Positions 21,066-32,239 of a stretch of DNA of 64,000 nt are shown here, in pieces (within the stretch, counting starts at the first letter, position 1; each line of letters starts with the position of its first letter). Source of the stretch: Eutrigla gurnardus (lineage: Eukaryota; Chordata; Actinopteri; Perciformes; Triglidae). The notes beneath the pieces were generated by a model. The model was not told the origin of the DNA. It ran no database searches and was given only the letters and a program-made list of their open reading frames with translations. The stretch is taken from NCBI GenBank assembly GCA_963514095.1, contig OY741268.1:1898001-1962000 (forward strand). Direction: 5' to 3'. The position numbers and the translations under genes were made by a program.

Positions 21066-22599
21066 CCCTGGGATCAGGGAAAAGATAACCTAAAACTGTA
21101 TTCAGTCTCAATATAAAGGTTTTATACTCACATGCCAATCATCGTGATCATTGACATGGAAGCATAAAACAATCTAACAATTAAGAAGGGCGTGAAATTC
21201 AAGCACTAGCCTTCACAACCTGCTGTTATCCAGTGACATATACACAACAAGCACAAGAGACCGCTAGTTATAATATAATACGATTTATTAAAATCAGTAA
21301 TAATGATCACAATCAATAACATTGCAATTAACAAAGCCTTATTACCTAACTACCTAACACACAAAACTAAGCTAAACAGAAGGAGAGACACACGTGGAGT
21401 GTGTGTGTGTTTGTGTGTGCGTGCGTGTGTGTGTGTGTGCGTGTAGAGAGAGAGAGGGAGAGAGATATGGTCGGGCGCGACCATCAGATGGAGCTATTCC
21501 TCACAGCGTTCAGGGGCGGAGCCACTGACGTCAGACAGGATCGCGAGAGGGAGAGAGCGAGAGAGAGAGAGCGAGAGGTGGAGCTACGTCCTCAACGTCC
21601 GGAGCTGGAAACAGCTGGCGGAGGATGTGTGTGTGCGGTGCGTTTGTGTGGGTTAGCGGGACACAAACAAAGAGAGAGAGAATGCGCGAGCGATATTCTG
21701 AGGCTCAGAAGGCGTGCCGCTATCACACGGGCGCGCGTGAATGAACTGGCGTTTATTCCGCGAGACCGGTCTTTTAACTGATAGTAGAGGCTTCCTGAGC
21801 TCGCGAATATGGCGGAGGTTAGTCGCAAACACTGTTACAGAAATCAACCCAGCTGCGTGGGTACACGATCAGCCTTCAAATACAGCAGCACATGAACAAA
21901 CGGACTCGGCGGTCCGCGATCAGAACTTAAAACACGTTAACAAGAATTACAAACATATCCTACACTATCACTTATGTCTCTGCCCAAACTGATAGCCTCT
22001 TACTGGTATCGTTGCGTAAGCTGCGAGTCCGTCCTGGCGATGACGGCGTTCCGTAACGGCGGTAGTTCGTGGGCCCCGGCGTCAGCGGGGGACGTGATGA
22101 GTCGGCTTCGTCCAGACGAGAGCGGAGCGGGTTTCCTCTCGTTGATCAAACTCAAATAAAGAAAACAGTTGGTGTTTCCTCCTTCCACGAGCGGCGATAT
22201 AATCGCGGCTTGGCGATTTAGTCAGCTTACTTCAGACAGCGTCTGGTAGCTGGAAGGCAGGAACCGGCTTGGTTCCTCTTGTTGCAGCGGTGCGCTTCAG
22301 GAGGGGTCGCCTCCCGTTGCAACATGGTGTTGCGCCGGTTGTAGGAAGAGACGCCAGAGTAAGAGTAAGAGAGCATTCTCCAGGCGGCTTCGGTTTATAA
22401 AGCTCACGGCTGCTGCCGGGGACCCCCTGGGGTGCCTGCAGTTGTCAGCCAATAGGGCACCAGTTGTGTGACGTCACATTTCTCACCTGGGTGAGATGTG
22501 AAACTAAAATGGCGGTGTAGTTTTTAATCCCCTTTGTCCCTTTGTCCATGTGTAGGCTTTGTAGGCCGCATTGTGTAGTCCTAACGGTTAGGTCCCAAC
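21066..22599 (-). repeat. retroviral-type LTR, reverse strand (about 1.5 kb)
   Basis: Read in reverse, it begins TGTTGGGACCTAACC at 22599 and ends TGATCCCA at 21066. A TATA-like CTTTATAAACC lies near 22400 and AATAAA near 21290. A (GT)n/(GA)n microsatellite block (21399-21580) lies inside. The start abuts the third-exon border of Harbinger copy 1, so it inserted there. The expected flank repeat is not found at 21065, so the other side is an internal region or a rearrangement, not a simple solo LTR. Confidence 0.5.
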
Positions 22600-22787
22600 A
22601 CCTGTAAGTAGTGGTCGTGAAAAAAAAGAAAATGAGTACTTGATTGTAAACACTTCTGATACAGACCTTTTAAATCACAAATAAAAGCAATCGATATTCC
22701 TCAAAAAAAATGTAAAAATCACATATCAATGTAATCCAGGTCAAAGTAATTAGGCCTATTATCATCCTGTTAAATATTGATTTACCA

Positions 22788-23795
22788 TCCATACCAGTGA
22801 ATGTGTTCAGGAAGAAACCCTTATGATCACAGACCGCCTGAAGCTGGATCGAGTGGAAAAGCTTCCTGTGTAAAAAGAAAAATTTTAAAAAATCACTAAA
22901 TAGTTCACATTAACATTAGAGCTGCAACAATTAATCGATTAATTGAACAATAATCGATTATTAAATTAATCGTCAACTATTTTGATACTCAAAGTGTCGG
23001 TTTGAGTAGAAAAAAGAAGTCCAAATTCTCTGATTCTAGCTTCTTACATGTGAATATTTCTGGTTTCTTTGTTCCTTTATGACAATAAACTGAGTATCTC
23101 TTTGGTTTGTGGACAAAACAAGACATTTGAGGACGTCATCGTGTGGTTTGGGAAACACTGATTGATATTTTTCAACATTTTTTAACATTTTAGTGACCAA
23201 ACAACTAATCGATTCATTATTTAAATAATCTTCACATTAATTAATAATGAAAATAACCGTTAGTTGCAGCCCTAATTAAGATGGGATTAAATAGAACTTT
23301 GTATGCAGCATACCTGTTCAGGTAATCATCCTTGTTTGCTGCAGGTGGCTTTATCCTGACGTGCGTCCCGTCGATGCAGCCAACAACACGGCAAAAGGCA
23401 CGGGAGCCAGCAAGGTGGGCAAAGCCTTCCCCAATGCCCTCCAGCTCATCTGCAGCAGGAAAATGCACCACCCTGGCATAGATGGCCATGATGCTGTCTG
23501 CCACCCGATGCACGATATCATGGACTGTGCTGGTGGGGATATCGAAGGCCTCCGATACCACCCGATACGAGGTGGCTCTGGCCAGCCAGGAGAGGAAGAC
23601 TGCAACCTCCAGGGCGTCTCCCCATCCGTGGTCCTTGCCACACCCCAAAGCCTGGACCAAGGCATTTACTGTCCGCCTTGAAAGGCGGAAGTCTCGCCTT
23701 AAGTCCCCCTCTCCCAAGAAGAGGCGGACCACAGGAGTGTGGGCATTTAATTGCAAATATTGCCCTCGAGGCGCAGCCTGTGGGAGCAGGGGCAA
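22788..23795 (-). pseudogene. Harbinger transposase (HARBI1-like), exons 1-2 only
   Basis: Exon 1 (23795 to about 23278) starts MPLLPQAAPRGQYLQ. It has the helix-turn-helix region (DFRLSRRTVNALVQALGCG, IPTSTVHDIVHRV) and the first catalytic Asp in VGCIDGTHVRIKPP. It ends at NRYAAYKVLFNPI near a hAT MITE lying in the intron. Exon 2 (about 22868-22789) encodes KLFHSIQLQAVCDHKGFFL and TFTGMDG with a GTAAAT donor. The acceptor for exon 3 survives (CTTACAG), but the exon is gone. The product would cut and paste Harbinger elements. Confidence 0.85.
22916..23277. mobile_element. hAT-type MITE in the Harbinger intron (copy 1)
   Basis: The ends are AGAGCTGCAACAATTAATCG and the complement of TAGGGCTGCAACTAACGG. 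The interior has several ATTAATCGATTAAT palindromes. The same insertion is at the same intron position in Harbinger copy 2 (50463-50833), so it was present before the two copies separated. Confidence 0.8.
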
Positions 23796-24572
23796 ATGTT
23801 TTTTCTTTGTTGTATCACTTCACATGACTGTTCAAGTTCTCTTATTTTAAGTTAACTGTTTCAAGAAGGCCTTATAAATTGTTTCTTAATAAACGTGTTT
23901 ATCTCTGAATATTATTTATTGACTTATCTGGCACAACTGTATGCCCAGGTTAAGAACTACAACTGCCCCTAACTGACACTTATAAATGTTTGGTTTACTT
24001 ACATTGGCTTCATATTCATATTCACATATGATTGAAAGAAGATTCATCCTGGTCCTCTCCCTCCTTCGTCTTGTTTGTGCCACATTGTGGCGTCTTACGA
24101 CTGTTCCCTCAGTTTTTTCCCCGCCTCTGCTCACCTTTTATACTGTCCATAAGCTTCATGACGTCGTCACGTACTCCGGAGCAGTAGGGCGTTTATATTT
24201 GTTTACATAAGTACAGTGCATAGGCTACTTGATTATTGTGACGAAAGCTATATAGGTACAATAGAAATCCAGGCTGTTGTACATATGAAATGAAAAAAAG
24301 TACTCTGTTAATTCAAATATATTAAAATTTAATAAAGTGACATAATAACAGCGCTACAGCGGGAAATAAAACAGCTTTGCGCCTGTTTTACAACTACCGC
24401 TGCCGGTCGCCACGAAATGCATTCTGGGAAACTTGCATACTGCATACTGCGGTGTGAACGGCGTCGGTCTGCTGAAGTAGCATACTGAATCCCACATTCA
24501 GTAGGCAGTATACAGTATATACTAACGCAGTATGTAGTAGGCAGTACGGTAGTATGCGGTTTCAAATACAGC

Positions 24573-24882
24573 CTGTGTGTTTCCCCTGTCTCATTGTTGG
24601 TTCATTGTCGCTGTCGGTGTCACCCCCCTGCATTTTGCACCACGCCTCTGTCTGGATTATTCGTCTCTGCGTCCTGCCTCCCGTGTCCCTTCGTGTTTTG
24701 GTTTTGTTCGTAAGTGTTTCTTTGATGACCGTTTTTGCCCTTGTGGTTTTCTTTGTTTGATACTTTGTTTTAGTCTTAGTTTTGGTTTTGTATTTAGTTA
24801 ATGATTTAAATAAATCCTTTCTCGACTGCATTTGGGTCCTCACCTCCTTTTTTTGAGTCCACGTCTTGCCTGAACCGTGACA
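24573..24882 (+). repeat. 3' part of an LTR next to Harbinger copy 1
   Basis: It starts TGTGTGTTTCCCCTGTCTC and ends CCGTGACA, with AATAAA near 24808. The same LTR region, in inverted orientation, flanks Harbinger copy 2 (49895-49621). The missing 5' half would lie beyond the truncated side of copy 1. There it was lost. Confidence 0.7.
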
Positions 24883-26047
24883 CTTTTGTAACGTCTTCTT
24901 GTGTTGCGTCTGCTGATGAAGACAAGATCAGATTAAAATCAAGAATAATTTGTAATGTAATGTGCTGCGTAAAATGTGATACTTTGAAATAACATTTAAA
25001 GATAATATTATTTTCATCAAATTCTAAAGTTATTATGAGTAAAATTTGATTGGATGCGATGCCTCCATATGACCTAAAGGTGGGTAACCAGAACCAGGAT
25101 TGGGTGGGGCAGACTGTTAGACCCTGCTGCAGTGAAACAAGAGGATTTGAAAAGGGGACTCTTTTTTTTGTTGCCATATTTTTCCCCTCTAGCATCCCAG
25201 TTGAACGTTATTAATTATTGCTGGTTGGCTGATGATACGTTTTTGAGTGGAATGGTTTCACACCTTTGTGTGTCTGTGAGTCTGTTGTTGAGAAATCACA
25301 TAAACAGTTGCCGACAGCCTGTATGTGAATGAGCAATTTAACGGTGTGAGATGCATAAGACTCTAATTCACATATCGCATCATTTTCATCGCATGACCTC
25401 ACACTGTCGGAGCTCATTCCCATCACAGGGACTTGCACTTTTCACCAACACTCGGGGATCTTACAGCATCTGATGGGTGAAGTCAGCCATATGGTCTAAC
25501 ATTCTGAAGCGCTGTGAGATGGGTAGAGGACATGAACGAGGATTGGGACTCGGACTGAGAATGAGATGCAAAGCAGTGTCTCTAATTGGTTGTGGTCAAG
25601 GATGCAGAGGTGCTGTCATGAAATTTAGCCAACGGCTGGAAAATGCAAATGGTCAATTTTCTACCTATTGCTCCCATCCTGCTGCTGAAGTGAATACGTT
25701 GCTACGTTGTGAGCTAATCACTCGCCTTCGGGGACAGAATCAGGATTCTTCCATCTATTGTTTGTGGACACACACACACGCACAAAGTGATAGGGAGGTA
25801 ATGTATAAAGAAGGCAAGCATTGTGTCCATGTTATCCTGTATCCATATAAACTTCACATATCTGAAAACCCTAACGTCCACACTCAGGGACCTGGAAGCA
25901 TTTGTCTCACTGTCCAATCACGGAGGCCTCCTCACTGTGGGCTGCTGTGTGTAAAGTGGCTAATGTTGAAATTAACAACAACATGTTGCCACATTTACAT
26001 TTATTTATTGATTTATTTATTTGACAAGGACAGTGCATATTAGCTGC
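24883..26047. other. no recognised gene
   Basis: I see no protein domain, splice chain or terminal repeat here. The 188-codon ORF at 25477-26043 has no recognisable domain and ends in low-complexity YIYLLIYLF encoded by the T/A-rich start of the SINE flank. I do not call it a gene. Confidence 0.4.
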
Positions 26048-26310
26048 AGGGGGGATTAGCTCAGGAGGTAGAGCGGGTTGGCTGGCAACCGCAAGATTGC
26101 CGGTTCGATCCCTGGCTCCTCCTAGCTGAGCGCCTGGTGTCACTGAGCAAGACACCTCATCCTAATTGCTCCTGACGAGCTGACTGTCGCCCTGAGTCGT
26201 TGACTCCACCGTCGGTGTGTGAATGTGTGCGTGAATGAGTGAATGTCAGTCATTACTGTAAAGCGCTTTGGAGAAAAGCGCTATATAAATGAGGACCATT
26301 TACCATATTA
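26048..26310 (+). repeat. tRNA-derived SINE
   Basis: A tRNA-like head begins GGGGGATTAGCTCAGGAGGT with box A (TAGCTCAGGAGGTAGAGC) and box B (GGTTCGATCCC) in the correct order and spacing for RNA polymerase III. A body follows, then the tail taaagcgctttggag and gcgctatataaatg, shared with L2-type LINEs that mobilise SINEs. The head is not annotated as a working tRNA. Confidence 0.88.
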
Positions 26311-26625
26311 ATAATCATTTGTGTCAATATGCCAGATTTAGTCAGAAGGCTAGTTTCCATCTGCAGTCCCTGGCCAGATGTAACAATAGGCTCCCTAAAA
26401 GTAAAAGTAAAAAACAAAACAAAAAAACAGCAATTTACAAGTAGGGTTAAGAAAAAACACATTAACTAAGATAAAAGCAACATAGCATGGCAATAGCATG
26501 AAGCACATCCAGCGAGGCATGCAGATTCAGATGTGTTAGACATACAGGCAGTAGCCAACCAGAGCAGACAGGACAAAATACAGCAACATTGCCTAAAAGA
26601 CTAAAAACCAACATGTCTTTCAATC
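26311..26625. other. likely 5' untranslated region of the following LINE
   Basis: No gene is seen. A (CAAA)n-like run at 26629-26656 lies just before ORF1. Where the LINE begins cannot be fixed. Confidence 0.35.
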
Positions 26626-27873
26626 ATGAACAAACAAACAAACAAACAAACAAACAGAAATACAACTACAATAGTACATATAAAGCAGCACATGATAGAC
26701 ATAGAAGGAACTACACAGAAGCATGACACAATCCCTTGGGATCCCTCTGCCTGTCCGCGGCCACCTGACTGCTCACCGCCCTCTCCACCGGCGGCCGTCC
26801 GGGTTCCCTCCGAAGCGGACTGGATCACGGCCGGGGCTAAACCGAAGGTCCCGCTGGTCTTCTGCTCCACTCCAAGCCGACCTGCACCTCTGCCTCGCTG
26901 GACGGAGGTGATCCGAGGAGCCAAAACAATATCTTCGGCTCCTGGGTCAAAGACATGCCTGGAGCTATCAAATCGCTTCGGGCCTCTGTCTGTTGCCCCA
27001 GCGGCACCTGCTGCTGTTATTCCTCCCCGAGGCGAGTGTCGGTCAGCTGTCCGGTCCGCTGCTTCTGCTCACCCGGCAGCGGCGCCTGCTGTCACTCCAC
27101 CCATGGCAAGCACTGACCAGGCGCCTGTCCGGTCCCCCGGGGGGCAGGGAAAGTCCTCCTCCCTCTCCAGGTCCTCGACCGCCTCCACCTCCTCCCGGCG
27201 CAGGATCGTGAAGGAGGCGGCTCGCAGGGCGACTCACTCAGGTGGCCCTCGCCGCCCTCAGCCCACAGCCGCTGCCGATACACCTTCTTTCCCGGCTCTG
27301 ACCTCTCCCTGGTCCCCAGCTGTCAATCCAGTGCACACTGGCAACACAAACTGTGCCACCAGTTCTCCCGCTCTACTGGTTGGATCCTCCATGGTCCGCC
27401 ATGTCCAAATCAACAGGTGTATTACTTCATGTCATCCCGGTGCCTGCGTCAGTCATCTCACTGATAACATCCCCCAGCTGCTGCAAAAACATCCCTCTGT
27501 CCGCACTGTTGTGGCTCACTTGGGTGGTTTCAACGACCTTAAGCAGCAACAATCCATAAAACTTAGGAAGGACTGCACCCGCCTCATCGATAACATTTCA
27601 CAGCTGAACAAGCGGTGCGTCGTCTCCGGGCCCCTCCCCCCTCCGTCATGTGGCGATGAAAAGTTCAGTCGTCTCTGGCAGCTTCACGTGTGGCTTAAAT
27701 GCTACTGTACTAGCGCTGACATTCCATACGTGGACAATTTCACCACTTTCCTCCATAGACCGGACCTGTTCAAACGAGACCGTCTTCATCTAAACCACAA
27801 CGGATCCCTTCTTCTGTCTCTGAACATTAATCTCACTCTGCTAGCCGTCCAGTCCACAACATTCACTGATTGA
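26626..27873 (+). CDS. LINE ORF1 with SGNH/GDSL esterase domain
   Basis: The open frame is 415 codons. The MNKQTNKQTNRN opening comes from a simple repeat, and the ATG at 26692 (MIDIEGTTQKHD) is a more likely start. The first 230 residues are Pro/Ser/Ala-rich and probably disordered. From about residue 245 an SGNH hydrolase fold can be followed: LLVGSSMVRHV (nucleophile Ser block), VVAHLGGFNDLKQ (Asn block), and DRLHLNHNG (Asp/His pair). Esterase ORF1 proteins are typical of the L2/CR1 clade and are thought to act in the ribonucleoprotein. The second block reads GGFND where GTND is usual. No stop or frameshift is seen. Confidence 0.85.
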   Translation: MNKQTNKQTNRNTTTIVHIKQHMIDIEGTTQKHDTIPWDPSACPRPPDCSPPSPPAAVRVPSEADWITAGAKPKVPLVFCSTPSRPAPLPRWTEVIRGAKTISSAPGSKTCLELSNRFGPLSVAPAAPAAVIPPRGECRSAVRSAASAHPAAAPAVTPPMASTDQAPVRSPGGQGKSSSLSRSSTASTSSRRRIVKEAARRATHSGGPRRPQPTAAADTPSFPALTSPWSPAVNPVHTGNTNCATSSPALLVGSSMVRHVQINRCITSCHPGACVSHLTDNIPQLLQKHPSVRTVVAHLGGFNDLKQQQSIKLRKDCTRLIDNISQLNKRCVVSGPLPPPSCGDEKFSRLWQLHVWLKCYCTSADIPYVDNFTTFLHRPDLFKRDRLHLNHNGSLLLSLNINLTLLAVQSTTFTD

Positions 27874-27942
27874 CTGTGTACGCGACACACCTCCGTAGCC
27901 TCTTCCTCTACCACCACTACGACAGTTCCCCCCGGCACCTCT

Positions 27943-30932
27943 ATGGGTAACACCGCCCCCTGCTGGCCCCAGCCGTCACTAACCTCTCCCACTGCTGCAG
28001 TACCAATTCAAACAATTATCACAGCCAGACCCTATCACGCATATGGTGTTCTTAAAGCTGCAAATATTAATAATATCTCCTATATTAAATATAGTGCCAC
28101 TGCTCCGTCACCACTTGGTATCCTGTGTAACCTGGCCCTGCTAAACATAAGGTCTCTCTCAAACAAGACTTTCATTCTTAATGATCTCATTTCATCCTCC
28201 CAGCTAGACTTCCTGTTTCTGACAGAGACCTGGTTGAAGCCTGGTGAACACAGTCAGCTTCTGGAAATGTGTCCCCCTCAATATAATTTTTATAGCTCCC
28301 CTCGGCTTTGCGGCCGTGGGGGAGGTCTAGCTGTTGTCTATAGAAAGTCCCACAAGTGTACTCTTATTAGCACTGATAATTACTCCAGTTTTGAGGTCCT
28401 AATGTTTAATAATGATGGCCCAAGCCCAGCCCTCTTTGTAGTGGTGTATCGACCCCCCAGGCCGGAGGCTACTTTTCTCACTGAGTTTCCTGAGTTTCTG
28501 ACCTCAATTGTGATGAACTATGACAAAATTCTGATCTCCGGTGATTTAAACTTTCACATCGATGTTAAATCCAATAGTAAAGCCACTGAATTCCTCGCCA
28601 TTATGGATTCCCTCAATTTTGTACAGTTTGTCTCTGGCCCAACCCATAATCACGGTCACACGCTAGACCTAGTGTTCACGCTTGGTCTGAATATTCCCTC
28701 TCTGACTGTGGAAAACATGGGGATCTCAGACCACCTGTGCATTAGATTCTCCACCCTGCTTCATTCTATTCCCAAACCTCAGTCATCTGTCTCATACTCT
28801 CGCACAATAAACACCTCTTCAGCTAGGAAATTTTCTGAGGCCTTTGCAGCCTCATCCTTATCCCAGAGTGTCCAGGCTTGTTCCCCTTATATCAATATTG
28901 AAGAGCTTTTAACCCAGTTCAACTCTACGTGTGCTCTTATTCTAGACTCTGTTGCCCCCCTCAAGCCTAGGAAACCTAAAACTAAAACCCAGCCCTGGCT
29001 TAATGCCAACACCCGCACACTGAGACAGTCATGTAGGAAAGCTGAAAGAAGGTGGAAAAGTGACAGGTTACAAGTCTCATATGACATCATGAGGGGCTGT
29101 CTTGACACATACCGGCGAGCTGTTAAGGCAGCAAGGGCAACATACTTTGCCAACATCATCTCCAGAAACTCCCACTCCTCAAAATCATTATTCAAAGCAA
29201 TTAACACTATTCTAAATCCTACTGCTAGCCCCTGCCCTGCCCCTTCCACTGTTAGTTGTGAAGACTTTCTACATTTCTTCATGAATAAAATTGAGATCAT
29301 CCGATCTGCAATCTCACCTTCAACTTTTGACCCTTCCTCCTTCCTGCCTTGCCCTGCTGTTCTCACCAGGTTTGAGCCTGTGTCCCTCTCTCAGATTGTC
29401 GACACTGTCTCCCATACTAGGCCGACTACCTGTACCACAGACATTGTTCCCACCCAACTGCTGAGGAAAGCTTTTAACACTCTAGGTCCCACAGTGTCAC
29501 TCCTCCTCAATAGTAGCCTGGCTAATGGTTCTGTTCCATCATGTTTCAAACACGCAGTTGTTCAGCCAATTATCAAAAAACCAAACCTACATCCTGCTGT
29601 TCTAAATAATTTTCGACCAATCTCAAAACTCCCATTTCTATCCAAGGTCATGGAAAAAATTGTTTACTCCCAGCTTCTGTCCTTCTTAGATAAAAACAAC
29701 ATCATGGACAAATTTCAGTCAGGTTTCAGGGCACGGCATAGTACAGAGTCAGCACTGCTAAAAGTCACGAACGACCTACTGCTCTCCCTCGACTCTGGTA
29801 AACCCGCCTTATTAATACTCTTAGATCTCAATTCTGCCTTCGACACTGTTGACCACTCCCTCTTGCTGAACCGGCTTGAGCACCAGGTCGGTATCCAAGG
29901 CAGCGCTCTCCAGTGGTTTGCCTCCTACCTTTCTAACAGATCCTTTTCTGTTAACATTGGTAATCTTTACTCTTCATCTGCTCCAATCACATGCCGCGTA
30001 CCCCAGGGTTCCATCCTAGGCCCCATCCTATTCGCCCTATACCTGCTCCCTTTAGGCTCCATTCTCCAAAAGCACAATATCGCATATCATTGCTACGCCG
30101 ATGATACACAGTTATATCTTCCACTCGAACCTGGTCATAGCAACAACTCCACCTTGGAGTCCATTCTTGACTGCCTCCAAGACTATGGTTGGCAAATAAC
30201 TATCTCCAATTAAATGATGGGAAGACAGAAGTGGTCTTTTTTGGCCCCCCAAACTCCTCCATAGGTATAATAAATCACTTAGGTCCCCTGGCGCCCAATC
30301 TTCATACCCATGCCAGAAATCTTGGGGTGATCTTCGATCAAGATTTAAAATTTGACAAACAAATAAACTCTGTGGTGAAAAGTTGTTTTTTCCAACTACG
30401 AAACATTGCAAAACTTAAATCAATTCTCTCCCTCTCTGACCTTAATACAGTTACCAACGCCTTGATTACCTCTAGGCTGGACTATTGCAACTCACTTTAT
30501 TTAGGTATTAGCCAGTCATCACTATCCCGCTTACAGTTGGTTCAGAATTCTGCTGCCAGATTGATAACAGGAACTAGGAGGCAAGAACACATAACACCCA
30601 TACTAGCATCCCTTCATTGGCTCCCCATCAAGTACAGGACAGAGTTTAAAGTTCTTTTATTTGTTTTTCAAGCACTACATGGCCTGGCCCCCCAATACAT
30701 TTGTGACCTACTCTCCCCCCTTTCCAACCCAAGGATTCTTAGATCCTCGAATCAACAGCTCCTGACCGTTCCCCGGTCTAGGCTACGAGGAAAGGGCGAT
30801 CGTGCCTTTACCATTGCAGCCCCAAGACTATGGAACAGCCTACCCACTTCAATTAGGTGCTCCTCCTCTGCAGCTGCCTTTAAGGCAAATCTAAAAACCT
30901 TTTTGTTTGCCCAGGCCTTTAAATGTCCCTGA
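27943..30932 (+). pseudogene. L2-type LINE ORF2 (endonuclease-reverse transcriptase), single frameshift
   Basis: The first frame (27943-30213) carries the endonuclease: LNIRSLSNKTFILND, FLFLTETWLKPG, GRGGGLAVVYR, VVVYRPPRPEATF, SGDLNFHIDV, GHTLDLVFTLG, ISDHLCIRF. It also carries the reverse-transcriptase blocks: FRPISKLPFLSKVM, SGFRARHSTESALL, ILLDLNSAFDTVDHS, RVPQGSILGPILF and catalytic CYADDTQLYL. The C-terminal part continues in another frame (30189-30932) with NNYLQLNDGKTEVV, RNLGVIFDQDLKFD, SRLDYCNSLYLGI and HWLPIKYRTEFKVLLFVF. A short deletion near 30185 causes the shift. No other stop is seen, so the copy is fairly recent. Confidence 0.88.
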
Positions 30933-31079
30933 TGGTCTCAAGTGTGGTCTCAATGTGTGTGTCATTTTTGTTTGTAATTTTGTGTTCACTGAACTGTACA
31001 GCACTTTGGTCAACTTTGGTTGTTTTTAAATGTGCTTTACAAATAAATTGATTTGATTTGATTTGATGTGAAGAAAGGT

Positions 31080-31759
31080 GAGTGCACCTTTCAATTCAAT
31101 TCAATTTTTTTTATAGTGTCATATCACAACAGAAGTCATCTCAGGACACTTAACACGTTGAGCAGGACTAGAATACGCTCAAAATTTCCAGAGTCAATAC
31201 AATTTCAAAGTCCCAACATCACCCAGGGGCAAGCGTTACAGTGACAGTAGCGAGAAGAAACTGCCTTAAATAGGCTTTTAGGCAGAAATCTCGTGCAGTG
31301 CAGGCCCTTGGGTTCCAACCGCATTTGGTGTTGGTACTGGGAGCCAGTGCAGTGAAGCTAATACAGGAGAAATGTGATCCCTTCTTCTAGTTTTAGTCAG
31401 AACACGCGCTGCAGCATTCTGGACCAGCTGGAGAGCTTTAAGAGATTTATTAGAACAGCCTGATAATAAGGAATTACAATAGTCCAGCCTTGAGGTAACA
31501 AATGCATGAGTTTTTCTGCATCTTTTTGAGACAGCATTGGCCTAATTTTAGTAATGTTACGCAGGTGAAAGTAGACTGTCCTTGTCGTTTGTTTAATATG
31601 TGAGTCAAAGGACAAGTCCCGATCAAAGATAACTCCAAGGTTTCTTACAGTAGTATTTGAAGCGATGGCAATCCCATCAATAGTAGCTATATCTTTAGAC
31701 AGCGAGCTTCGGTGGAGTTTAGGCCCAAGTACAATAAGTTCCGTTTTATCGGAGTTTAA
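31080..31759 (-). pseudogene. reverse-strand fragment of an L2-type LINE (reverse-transcriptase end and 3' tail)
   Basis: Read in reverse from 31759 it gives LNSDKTELIVLGPKLHR, RNLGVIFDRDLSFDSHIK, LRNITKIRPMLSQ, then SRLDYCNS- and LQLVQNAAARV-like blocks in shifting frames. The end is a tail with repeated AATTG (31083-31098 on the + strand). It starts at a TTAA adjoining the foldback at 31760. The same LINE and the same junction occur at 3366-3631. Confidence 0.75.
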
Positions 31760-31919
31760 AGTGATAGTTCGGAGTGAAATGCACCCTAGGTAATTTCCAC
31801 CATGACATCCAGCCAAACACCCCCGCGGAAGCATTTTTTTTGCTAAAAATGCTTCCGCGGGGGTGTTTGGCTGGATGTCATGGTGGAAATTACCTAGGGT
31901 GCATTTCACTCCGAACCAT
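31760..31919. repeat. foldback: two TTAA-element termini head to head
   Basis: The left arm AGTGATAGTTCGGAGTGAAA (from 31760) runs about 75 bp to GGAAGCA. After a 10-12 nt loop its near-perfect complement runs to 31919. TTAA lies on the left (31756-31759), but the right terminus lacks the last bases and the TTAA. It is an internal-deletion form of the element at 2521-3757, reduced to terminal repeats. Confidence 0.85.
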
Positions 31920-32239
31920 TCGCCGACGTCGAAGTGCTTCCAGTTGTTATTCCGCCATACTATATAGTTATCCTTGTTATCCGCTTATAAAAATTGGCAT
32001 GTTTCATTTTGTGTAACCAAACTTGGGTCGTGTAACTACTCACGTAACCGTATTTAAATAGGGACAACGTGGAAGTGCTTGGTCGCTTCTAACTTCACCC
32101 CCCTTTGGATCCTAAGGACAAGCTACATGCTAGCAAATTAGCGCTGCGCGGAGTGCGCTCAAGAGCCATTTAGTGCACGCACAGAGGAGAGGGAGGTATG
32201 TATCACCTCGTCTAATATCAGAGCAGAACATGGTTCAGT
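31920..32239. other. no recognised gene
   Basis: This is the sequence between the foldback and the next LINE. A GGATCC-containing stretch and short ORFs are present, but nothing I can assign. Confidence 0.4.

Larger units (their letters stand above)
22600..24572 (-). mobile_element. Harbinger element copy 1, truncated on its 3' side
   Basis: The outer end at 24572, read in reverse, is GGCTGTATTTGAAACCGC, followed by the GCATACT-rich subterminal region of fish Harbingers. Transposase exons 1 and 2 are present. Exon 3 and everything beyond are replaced by the LTR at 22599. The same element with the same nested MITE is at 49.9-60.3 kb on the opposite strand. Confidence 0.85.
26626..31075 (+). 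mobile_element. L2-type LINE, near complete
   Basis: ORF1 with an esterase domain, ORF2 with endonuclease and reverse transcriptase, and a 3' tail (gtacagcactttggtcaac) ending in ATTTG repeats (31045-31070) appear in order. The gap between the ORFs is 69 bp. This is one of the most complete LINEs in the window. Its only clear defect is one frameshift in ORF2. Confidence 0.88.

Noticed and set aside
21401..21781. 126-codon ORF with Cys/Val and Arg/Glu repeats
   Set aside because: It starts in (GT)n and runs through (GA)n microsatellites inside the reverse-strand LTR.
23361..23850. Two + strand ORFs of 106 and 122 codons
   Set aside because: They are antisense frames of the Harbinger transposase exon on the reverse strand.
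26048..26120. A tRNA gene
   Set aside because: The A and B boxes belong to a SINE head; the sequence continues directly into a SINE body and LINE-type tail.
26994..27283. Several ORFs on both strands overlapping LINE ORF1
   Set aside because: They are GC-rich shadow frames of the Pro/Ala-rich ORF1 and carry no motif.
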